Source: a virus
Reading direction: 5' to 3' (one strand)
Length of the DNA: 23,537 nucleotides
IMG/VR virus record: IMGVR_UViG_3300031774_000159
Coordinates: 1-23,537 of that record
The notes below the pieces were generated by a model. That model saw only the letters and a program-made list of their open reading frames with translations. It searched no databases and was not told the origin of the DNA. Positions 5,099 to 10,638 of the stretch are shown here, piece after piece. The stretch's first letter is position 1. Every line of letters starts with the position of its first letter. The position numbers and the translations under genes are program-made.

Positions 5099-5599
5099 AT
5101 GAAACGCTTTATTCCACTTCTGCTTTTATTAGCAGCACCAGCTCAAGCTGATATTTCGATCAAACACACAGCCTCAACAAGCTTAAAAGTTGATGGGGCA
5201 GCAGTTCAGGCTATTAGAGTTCCATCTACTTACGCTGTCTCTGGTAACAACATGAAAGTGACTACTGGAGAACACTTTGGAAAGATAACAGCAGGGTCAG
5301 CGACAGCAGCCCCAACACTTGATGTTGGTGTCTACGAAGTTAATACTGTTGGATCGGCATTTTCGTTCTCTGAAAGCTGGTTACAAGGTGACGCTATCCC
5401 TGCCATAGGAAGTGGTGTGGATGTCTCCACAGGAGTTGTTGCTGATATGCCAGCTTTTGGTAATACAGTTGTCACCTCTGGTGGAGTAGCTGGAAATCTT
5501 GCTGGTACGGTAACTTCTGCTGGAATTGCAACGACAGTCGCTGGAGGAGCTGGAACTACTGGAACGGCTCAATATAGTTCAGAAATTACTATTAAATAG
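5099..5599 (+). CDS. Exported protein with signal peptide, unknown function (166 aa)
   Basis: A textbook signal peptide (MKRFIPLLLLLAAPAQA) ends at an AxA site after residue 17. The mature protein is small-residue-rich and predicted mostly beta: it contains the segment VGSAFSFSESWLQGD (about residues 84-98) and a glycine/threonine/valine-rich C-terminal half (GVDVSTGVV, GGVAGNLAGTVTSAG). The GSAFSFSES motif recurs in the next gene as GNAFSFTES, so the two are probably diverged paralogues. A phage protein with a Sec signal would be sent to the periplasm or the cell surface. Its role is unknown. The stop TAG shares its last base with the GTG start of the next gene. Confidence 0.7.
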   Translation: MKRFIPLLLLLAAPAQADISIKHTASTSLKVDGAAVQAIRVPSTYAVSGNNMKVTTGEHFGKITAGSATAAPTLDVGVYEVNTVGSAFSFSESWLQGDAIPAIGSGVDVSTGVVADMPAFGNTVVTSGGVAGNLAGTVTSAGIATTVAGGAGTTGTAQYSSEITIK

Positions 5600-6045
5600 T
5601 GCGTAAAATATATAAGTTATTGCTACTTATATCCTTTGCAGGAACTAGCGTTTCTGCTGTTCCCGTTGTGCCAACCTTCTCAACTGGTACTCTAAACAGC
5701 AGACAAGAAACTAAGACTGTAGTAACTGAAACTATAACTTCGGTAGATCATCGTTCAGGCTATGAATACGTGGTTTCTGGTCATAATATCGAACCACTAA
5801 ATACAAATACTATTTCACCTAAAGCTGTACTAAGTACACCTCAAACAATTGATAACATTACATTCACATGGACATCAGTAGATGTAACACCAGCAAACAA
5901 ACCCGACTGGGGAATAAAAACGGCTGGCAACGCTTTTTCCTTTACAGAAAGTCTAGCCCAACCTGGACTCCAAAATGTAACAACAATAAACCGAACCACT
6001 ACAACAGATTCTATTGTGGAATCGGTATCTGTCTTTACTCAATAA
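5599..6045 (+). CDS. Second exported protein, paralogue of the 166-aa protein (148 aa)
   Basis: Translation starts at GTG 5599-5601, overlapping the previous stop by one base. A signal peptide (MRKIYKLLLLISFAGTSVSA) is visible with probable cleavage after residue 20. The mature part is threonine/valine/serine-rich and beta-like. Near the C-terminus the segment WGIKTAGNAFSFTESLAQPG aligns with the NTVGSAFSFSESWLQGD segment of the upstream protein. The distal 178 bases (5868-6045) overlap the next reading frame, which is unusual. No enzymatic motif is seen; surface or periplasmic function is inferred only from the signal peptide. Confidence 0.7.
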   Translation: MRKIYKLLLLISFAGTSVSAVPVVPTFSTGTLNSRQETKTVVTETITSVDHRSGYEYVVSGHNIEPLNTNTISPKAVLSTPQTIDNITFTWTSVDVTPANKPDWGIKTAGNAFSFTESLAQPGLQNVTTINRTTTTDSIVESVSVFTQ

Positions 6046-6716
6046 CATTTAGTCAACCAGTATTTGCAAACTCAACGACTATAGCCTCTCCATCTGCAAC
6101 ATCCCAAGGCTCAGTGATTAATCAAGGTATTCAGGTACAAAGTGGTAGCTTTATGTTTCAAGAAGTAGGTGATGGAATCCGTTGCAGTGGAACGACTCTT
6201 ACTATTAATCCATTCGTTTCTAAAGTAAATACTTGGAAAGATCCATTTGAACCTTATTACCAAGAAAATGTATATGACGATAGTACAGATGCAGACGGAA
6301 ACTTAACTAATCCTGGTGGAGTTTTATATACAAAACCAATTAGGACAGGACAAGCTGAAAATAATTTAAGTTTTAACTATGGTATTACAGCTACGATTGC
6401 CGTTCCACTAGATAGACGCATGACTAATAACTGTGTGGCTGCTATGAATACCCGTATTCAATATTTAGAACAAGCATATAAAGCTAAGAAACTAGATTAC
6501 GCTTTGGGACGTTTAAAAGTATGTGCAGAACAATTGAAGCTAGGTGTTGTCTATGCAAAAGACAGTCCTAGTTATGTTGTCTGTGAAGATGTAAGACTAG
6601 TCAATCCTCCTAATACATTGACAGATCACACTCACAGTATTGAGGTTACTTCCGAGAATCTTTCTGCTCCTTTCTCCTTTCAGCGAGGGACTTTACAGGA
6701 GGCTTCTTCCCCCTAA
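5868..6716 (+). CDS. Third exported protein, start uncertain (up to 282 aa)
   Basis: The open frame contains a typical signal-peptide core and cleavage site (FYCGIGICLYSITFSQPVFA|NS, coding bases about 6009-6062). It is followed by a coherent soluble protein: NSTTIASPSATSQGSVINQG, a predicted beta domain, a helical segment with cysteines (NNCVAAMNTRIQYLEQAYKA, GRLKVCAEQLKLG), and a histidine-containing tail (DHTHSIEV). The only ATG is at 5868, which would add about 46 residues that simply re-read the previous gene in another frame. The natural start is therefore probably near 6009-6042 at a non-ATG codon, or reached by frameshifting. The last 71 bases overlap the converging minus-strand gene. 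From memory, proteins beginning (signal)-NSTTIASPSATSQGS occur in marine phage contigs; function unknown. Confidence 0.7.
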   Translation: MDISRCNTSKQTRLGNKNGWQRFFLYRKSSPTWTPKCNNNKPNHYNRFYCGIGICLYSITFSQPVFANSTTIASPSATSQGSVINQGIQVQSGSFMFQEVGDGIRCSGTTLTINPFVSKVNTWKDPFEPYYQENVYDDSTDADGNLTNPGGVLYTKPIRTGQAENNLSFNYGITATIAVPLDRRMTNNCVAAMNTRIQYLEQAYKAKKLDYALGRLKVCAEQLKLGVVYAKDSPSYVVCEDVRLVNPPNTLTDHTHSIEVTSENLSAPFSFQRGTLQEASSP

Positions 6717-7470
6717 GAGCTAATAGCTTTTTAGTTATCTTTTTAGAAAAACTTTTAACTTGACCTTTAACTTGCTTTTGAAAGAATTTTGCTATTGGTT
6801 GACCAATCACAGTAACACCAATAACTGACGTAACTGCAATTACAGATGTATTAACAAGGACTGTCGGTTGTGGAGCGTAATTACCTGCAATATCTAATGG
6901 ACTTAAACCTTCCCATACTGTTTCACATTTACCCGTAAGCTCATCTCTTTTCCATCCTTTTATCCTTGCAAGGCCGCCTTTACCTAACGAACCAACAGGA
7001 GTTTTAGCAAGTGTATCTAATGGTGGGCAGGGCAATTTATCTACAATAAACTGTCCATCAATATCTGGAACTTTAAAATCTTGTTGACCTACATCGGTAT
7101 TTCCCTCCTCGTCATTTTTGCTATCCTCTTCTTCCACTTCCTTTCTCTTATCCCCTTTTGAATTTATCTTTGGAATAGGTGGAATTAATGCTGGCTCGTC
7201 TGCCTTTACAGGCCCAACAGCAGATAGCCCGTCCCAATCAACAGCCATGCTTTCAAGTGTTGGTACGTTGCCATCACATACATAAAAATTCCCAGCAGGA
7301 TCTGAGGTTACTAAATTCTTATTTTTTAACGTCCTAGCCCTTACACATCCAGGCATCTGAATAACAGGAAAACCTATATTGCTAGGAAATTGTGGGTTTG
7401 CTGTACGGATTATTGTTGTATTAATTGAAGCGTCAGGTATCTCTCTAACAGAAATATCTTCTATTTCCAT
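6646..7470 (-). CDS. Membrane-anchored protein with acidic linker and basic tail (274 aa)
   Basis: Residues 1-90 look like a folded region with cysteines at 42 and 65 (MPGCVRAR, FYVCDGN). A low-complexity acidic linker follows near 110-127 (KEVEEEDSKNDEEGN), then a second conserved-looking block around 145-190 (CPPLDTLAKTPVGSLGKGG). A long hydrophobic helix occupies about 203-231 (TVLVNTSVIAVTSVIGVTVIG), and the tail is strongly basic, ending LAERRKEQKDSRK. One membrane pass close to the C-terminus with a positive cytoplasmic tail implies that most of the protein lies outside the cytoplasm or in the virion. I recall similar (L)PTVLVNTSVIA...AERR proteins from marine phages without known function. 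It is the last gene of the late operon. Confidence 0.7.
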   Translation of the reverse strand: MEIEDISVREIPDASINTTIIRTANPQFPSNIGFPVIQMPGCVRARTLKNKNLVTSDPAGNFYVCDGNVPTLESMAVDWDGLSAVGPVKADEPALIPPIPKINSKGDKRKEVEEEDSKNDEEGNTDVGQQDFKVPDIDGQFIVDKLPCPPLDTLAKTPVGSLGKGGLARIKGWKRDELTGKCETVWEGLSPLDIAGNYAPQPTVLVNTSVIAVTSVIGVTVIGQPIAKFFQKQVKGQVKSFSKKITKKLLALRGKKPPVKSLAERRKEQKDSRK

Positions 7471-7592
7471 ACAACAAAACCCTCCAGTACTTGCGAGACT
7501 AGAGGGCTTTGGTACTGACGCTCCAACAGAGCAGCGGCTAAATTAATAGCTTGATAATGGGTCTGGTAAAAACATATTAGCAGTCGTTCCAT
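7461..7592 (-). CDS. Overlapping small protein (43 aa) bridging two genes
   Basis: A frame from ATG 7592 to TAG 7461-7463 encodes MERLLICFYQTHYQAINLAAALLERQYQ followed by SPLVSQVLEGFVVWK. It overlaps the end of the 185-aa gene by 16 bases and the start of the 274-aa gene by 10 bases, exactly filling a 106-base gap that otherwise has no gene. The composition (an amphipathic helix with conserved-looking QAINLAAALLERQY and VLEGFVVW) is protein-like. Against it, a terminator-like hairpin (7480-7506) lies inside the frame. The product is not recognised. Confidence 0.5.
   Translation of the reverse strand: MERLLICFYQTHYQAINLAAALLERQYQSPLVSQVLEGFVVWK
7474..7506 (-). terminator. Terminator-like hairpin near the end of the late operon
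   Basis: Read on the minus strand, CCCTC-T-AGT pairs with ACT-G-GAGGG (plus positions 7498-7506 and 7480-7488, eight pairs with one mismatch) around a 9-base loop, followed by TTTTGT. The U-tract runs almost to the ATG at 7470, so it also occupies the place of a ribosome binding site. It could be a leaky terminator or attenuator in front of the last gene, or simply the coding sequence of the small 43-aa frame. Confidence 0.45.
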
Positions 7593-8134
7593 TGCCCAGC
7601 AAGCTCACTAGCAGCATTGCCAATCTGCTTTCTAGATTGACCAAAGAAAATACCCGCCAATACTGGCCCTAAGATAGGAACGCTTGCTATAGCTGGAGTT
7701 ACCTGAACAGAAGCAGCGTCAGCAATCATCATTCCATTTGACTTACCCTGTGCCATTTTTTCAATACAGGCAATCTGATCTGCTGTCAGTTTTCCTCCTG
7801 AACCTTTTGGATAAATTGCAAATTGAGCCACATCTTGCTTATGTGTATATCTCTTCTTAACGCCACCATTAAAGGTAGGTTTCTCATCATCAACGATTGT
7901 TGTAACTAGCTTTGGATCGTGTTGCTTAGAATTAAACATCCACTCTTCTGCACCATCAGGCTTAGTCTCGCTCCTGATTTGAATTGAACTATAAGGAGTA
8001 TTAGAAAGCTTTGCTATATCAGGAATACCAGAATCTTTACGAGCTAAAAGGTTAAGACTCATAAAGTTCGTAGCGATCAAACCACCGCCCAGAACTAAAG
8101 AAGTTAGGCCGTTAAATGACTTAAATTGAATCAC
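7577..8134 (-). CDS. Protein with N- and C-terminal membrane segments, unknown function (185 aa)
   Basis: Translation starts at GTG 8134, overlapping the previous stop (GTGA). Residues 9-30 form an N-terminal hydrophobic helix (GLTSLVLGGGLIATNFMSLNLL). The middle 110 residues are soluble, with EEWMFNSKQHDPKLVTTIVDD and an AQFAIYPKGSGGKLTADQIACIEKMAQG segment. A second hydrophobic segment occupies about 147-165 (PAIASVPILGPVLAGIFFG), followed by a short tail ending in cysteine. Both ends in the membrane with a central domain outside would fit a periplasm-facing loop protein. It is one of four small genes between the fibre genes and the convergence point. Unknown family. Confidence 0.65.
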   Translation of the reverse strand: MIQFKSFNGLTSLVLGGGLIATNFMSLNLLARKDSGIPDIAKLSNTPYSSIQIRSETKPDGAEEWMFNSKQHDPKLVTTIVDDEKPTFNGGVKKRYTHKQDVAQFAIYPKGSGGKLTADQIACIEKMAQGKSNGMMIADAASVQVTPAIASVPILGPVLAGIFFGQSRKQIGNAASELAGQWNDC

Positions 8135-8337
8135 TTAGCAAATGGATTTACGGAACCAGTGGAGGAGGGCATTTTGGGTATAGATGGCATTGCTCCTTTA
8201 ACAAGAGAAGGCAATTGCTTTTGCACTTCACTCATAATGGACTCGGTAATCTTGCCACGATTAAAGAAGGCAAACGTACCACCAGCTACTGCCACCACTA
8301 GGGCAGCAGCATTTATATAGGTAAGGATCTTAATCAT
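8131..8337 (-). CDS. Small single-pass membrane protein (68 aa)
   Basis: Residues 4-25 (ILTYINAAALVVAVAGGTFAFF) form a membrane helix, followed by a helical segment (RGKITESIMSEVQKQLPSLVKG) and a proline-rich tail (MPSIPKMPSSTGSVNPFAK). The start ATG overlaps the stop of the coiled-coil gene upstream, and the stop overlaps the GTG of the next gene, so three genes are coupled in series. Size and topology would suit a small phage membrane or holin-like protein, but a single helix with a soluble tail is not diagnostic. Confidence 0.65.
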   Translation of the reverse strand: MIKILTYINAAALVVAVAGGTFAFFNRGKITESIMSEVQKQLPSLVKGAMPSIPKMPSSTGSVNPFAK

Positions 8338-8480
8338 CCAATTTCATCCATATTTGCCTTAACTAATTGAGCTACTTTGGCTTCTAATGCAGCTTGATTT
8401 TCTTTCCATTCAGCAGCTCTAGTCTCTTGATCAGCTTGTAATTGCTTAACTTCGGCTGCAAGGCTTAAACGGTCAGACAT
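8334..8480 (-). CDS. Small coiled-coil protein (48 aa)
   Basis: From ATG 8480 the frame encodes 48 residues that read as one continuous alanine/glutamate/glutamine-rich helix with heptad-like hydrophobics (RLSLAAEVKQLQADQETRAA, then EWKENQAALEAKVAQLVKAN). The stop TGA overlaps the ATG of the 68-aa membrane protein. A coiled coil coupled to a one-helix membrane protein is the same pairing seen, in fused form, in the XhlA-like gene at 4327. A good -10 element (TATAAT) lies about 22 bases upstream of the start. Confidence 0.65.
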   Translation of the reverse strand: MSDRLSLAAEVKQLQADQETRAAEWKENQAALEAKVAQLVKANMDEIG

Positions 8481-8502
8481 AAAAATAATACATTGCCTTC
8501 AA

Positions 8503-8508
8503 ATTATA
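8503..8508 (-). promoter_or_regulatory. Candidate -10 element for the small membrane-protein genes
   Basis: On the minus strand GGGCTATAATTTG contains a perfect TATAAT hexamer (8508 back to 8503), 22 bases upstream of the ATG at 8480. No TTGACA-like -35 is present at 16-18 bases; TTGACG occurs but only 8 bases away. An internal promoter driving the last five genes of the late strand is possible, possibly activator-dependent. Chance occurrence in A+T-rich DNA cannot be excluded. Confidence 0.3.
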
Positions 8509-8518
8509 GCCCTAACCG

Positions 8519-8971
8519 TCAAGATGGCTTAGTAGGCAAGGTGTGGGTATGAGGCCAACCACTAGCTGTTGGGAGATCTCTTAGGGCTGTTCTATATGTT
8601 ACCCATTCTGCCTTCTTTGAATTTGACAAGGCTGTGTCTGCGGCTTGTGTCCAATCAGATTCGGAAAGAAGTCTGTCTCTGTCAGACCTAGCTAAATTTG
8701 CATTTTCTGTATCAACTTCTGATGTATTCCTTGTTGTTATCTTATATTTTTCAACCCATTTTCCCCCAGATTCTTCTACTCCATCACGTTCAAATATTTC
8801 GTAAGGAGGTGTGACTGCTGGAGGTGTGCTCGTCTGTACAATATCCCAACCTACAGAATCGCAGTTGTCTTCTGTTGGTATAGAAGGAAAAGATGTGTTT
8901 CTGTTTGCAGCTTTAAAAAGATCAGTTGAAATAGCAACCGTTCCATCAGCTCTTTTTCTGTATTCAGTCAT
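8519..8971 (-). CDS. Tail-fibre assembly chaperone-like protein (150 aa)
   Basis: The C-terminal half carries the pattern of phage tail-assembly chaperone domains: SDRDRLLSESDWTQAADTAL at about residues 94-113, then WVTYRTALRDLP and a GWPxxxxLPTKP ending. This is the R(D/N)xxLxxTDWTxxxDxxL...WxxYRQxLRDLPxQxGFP...WPxxP signature of the family (Pfam PF16778-type and the DUF4376-like tail-assembly proteins). The N-terminal half is variable and contains an acidic/proline stretch. Family members sit next to tail-fibre genes and help fold or attach fibres, and here it directly follows the glycine-rich adhesin. The signature is clear; which fibre it serves is inferred. Confidence 0.8.
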   Translation of the reverse strand: MTEYRKRADGTVAISTDLFKAANRNTSFPSIPTEDNCDSVGWDIVQTSTPPAVTPPYEIFERDGVEESGGKWVEKYKITTRNTSEVDTENANLARSDRDRLLSESDWTQAADTALSNSKKAEWVTYRTALRDLPTASGWPHTHTLPTKPS

Positions 8972-8995
8972 TAGCCTTTTTAAGGATTGTAGGAG

Positions 8996-10066
8996 TTAGC
9001 CTGGATAGCCAACGTTTGTAGAAGGAAAGTTTCTTGTTTGTCCACTTGTAGACCAAACAATACGAACCCAACCAGGATAAAGCGGTGCCATAGCGTTAGG
9101 GCCGACCCATCCATCTCTAGCGCCGCCTCCACCTTGACCTACACCATCTGGCGGAGTTGTTGACGCTCCTGTTCCTGTTTTGGAACCTGCACCACCGAGT
9201 CCATTAGGCCAACCACCACCTGACCCACTATCTCCTGAACCCCACATGAAGGTATGCCCACCATGTCCGTAAGAGCCAGATATACTATTACTTGACGCTC
9301 CACCACCTGATCCACCACCTGATCCACCGCCGCCTTGGCCAGAGTTGTTTGCACCGCCATTTCCACCCGCTCCTGTCCATCCACCACCACCACCCGAACC
9401 TCTTGACCACGCTTGATAATTGCTTCCTTGAGTTGATCTTCCTCCACCAGTACCACCTGGGCTATGTCTCCAATCTGTATCTTCGGTTCCTAACGTCCCG
9501 TAAGTGTAGGCGTTCATTCTCCCTCCAGCGTCGTTACCACCGCCAGTATCATCATTTTTCTTATTTAAACCTCCTTCTGCATAGACTACAAATTTGTTAG
9601 ATCCAGAAACCCAAGCTCTAATATAAGAAGCTCGTACATAATTAGCTACTGCTGAATCTGTCCAAGCAGTTTCATTGTAAGAAGTATCAGAGACGTACTT
9701 TGACCCGATACCTGAAGAGCCTGCAACTCCCGAATCACCTGCTGAACCACAATGAACATATAAAGTTTGACCAGGAGTCACGCTTATCCCATTTCTCCAA
9801 ACTAATTCCCCCCCACCACAGGCAAAAGATGTTGTATTAGCAAGATTACTTAAGTTCTGTCCTCCTCCACCACTTCCCATAACAGCGACAGAAATACTTG
9901 TTACACCACCAGGGACTTCCCATGCTGTTTCTGTTGGACTATTATTATGTAGCTGCAAAACACCGAGGCCCTGAGCAGTTGAATTTGTTACAGCACCTTG
10001 AAACCAAACTGCGTCAGTATAATTAACGCCTGTTGATTTGAATAACTGTTGAGTTATAGGATCCAT
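8996..10066 (-). CDS. Glycine-rich tail-fibre adhesin / receptor-binding tip (356 aa)
   Basis: A short N-terminal domain (residues 1-45, MDPITQQLFKSTGVNYTDAVWFQG...) leads into a WEVPGGVTSISVAVMGSGGGG segment that opens the glycine-rich domain type found on many phage and bacterial adhesins. Residues 60-130 include two cysteines (ACGGGELVWRNG, LYVHCGSAG). From about 190 onward glycine runs dominate (GGGSGGGSGGG, GSGDSGSGGGWPNGLGG), probably forming polyglycine-II-like helices as in T-even gp38-type tips. The end (GPNAMAPLYPGWVRIVWS) returns to beta structure. By position between a fibre gene and the fibre-assembly chaperone it is likely the receptor-contacting tip. Overall fold is family knowledge; the receptor is unknown. 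Confidence 0.75.
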   Translation of the reverse strand: MDPITQQLFKSTGVNYTDAVWFQGAVTNSTAQGLGVLQLHNNSPTETAWEVPGGVTSISVAVMGSGGGGQNLSNLANTTSFACGGGELVWRNGISVTPGQTLYVHCGSAGDSGVAGSSGIGSKYVSDTSYNETAWTDSAVANYVRASYIRAWVSGSNKFVVYAEGGLNKKNDDTGGGNDAGGRMNAYTYGTLGTEDTDWRHSPGGTGGGRSTQGSNYQAWSRGSGGGGGWTGAGGNGGANNSGQGGGGSGGGSGGGASSNSISGSYGHGGHTFMWGSGDSGSGGGWPNGLGGAGSKTGTGASTTPPDGVGQGGGGARDGWVGPNAMAPLYPGWVRIVWSTSGQTRNFPSTNVGYPG

Positions 10067-10068
10067 GA

Positions 10069-10563
10069 TTAATTCGTATAAGCTTTAGTCGCAATAGCTC
10101 TGAAGGTGGCCCCTCCATCATCTGTTACTACAGAGACAAGAAACGTTTTAGTTGCTTCAAGAGTTGGTGCATCACCAGGCCAATACCAGTTCTTGGTAGC
10201 ACCTCCAACCGTAGGAGTCCATGTAATAGTGTGAGGAGTGCCGCTCGTAGCAATTTCAAGAGTGAAGGAATAAGCCTTTCCACTTGCAGGAAGGTTAGTA
10301 AAAGTGAAGCCTGTTATGTTTCCAGTCATAGTAGGTATAGTGAAATAATTACCTAAAGATGTATCAACAGTTAAGGCCCCAGTTGTTGCTAATGCTGTTG
10401 GAACCGTTTGGTTATACTGTCCAGTAATATCAAATTCACCTGCTACACCCACAGCTCCTGTGAAGGAAGGAGATGCCTTTGTGGCAATATTAGCTACAGA
10501 TAGGGTTTGATCACCACTGTCATCATAGATAACGTTGTCGCATTTGACGGTTCCATAAGCCAT
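10069..10563 (-). CDS. Small fibre/structural protein with MAYGTVK N-terminus (164 aa)
   Basis: The product starts MAYGTVKCDNVIYDDSGDQTLSVANI, an N-terminus I associate with structural proteins of marine cyanophages (usually MAYGTVKVDxIxFxxGGxD). The rest is beta-rich: LGNYFTIPTMTGNITGFTFTNLP, then YSFTLEIATSGTPHTITWTP, a WYWPGDAPTLEATKTFLVSVV segment and a short end. The middle resembles the beta domain that closes many tail-fibre proteins (thermal hysteresis-like ITWPxxVKWxGGxAPxLxxxGxDV). An AGGG sequence 8 bases before the ATG serves as ribosome binding site. It lies between the giant fibre and the glycine-rich tip and probably forms part of the same fibre or baseplate decoration. Confidence 0.7.
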   Translation of the reverse strand: MAYGTVKCDNVIYDDSGDQTLSVANIATKASPSFTGAVGVAGEFDITGQYNQTVPTALATTGALTVDTSLGNYFTIPTMTGNITGFTFTNLPASGKAYSFTLEIATSGTPHTITWTPTVGGATKNWYWPGDAPTLEATKTFLVSVVTDDGGATFRAIATKAYTN

Positions 10564-10638
10564 AGTTTTTCCCTAGATTTCAAAGCTTATAATTATTACT
10601 CTAAAGTTTAACTGATTTGGAGTTTTACAGCTATATAT

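Noticed and set aside
5381-5572. Minus-strand serine-rich frame opposite the first exported protein
   Set aside because: It is almost entirely Ser/Tyr/Thr/Cys, the mirror of glycine, threonine and alanine codons on the plus strand.
8126-8320. Plus-strand 64-codon frame opposite the small membrane protein
   Set aside because: It is the complement of the well-coupled 68-aa gene, and its product shows no independent features.
9139-9600. Antisense and alternate-frame open frames over the glycine-rich adhesin (plus 9292-9600, minus 9139-9456)
   Set aside because: They arise from glycine codon runs in the real gene; the translations are low-complexity His/Leu or Val/Glu strings with no coherent fold and no independent start signals.
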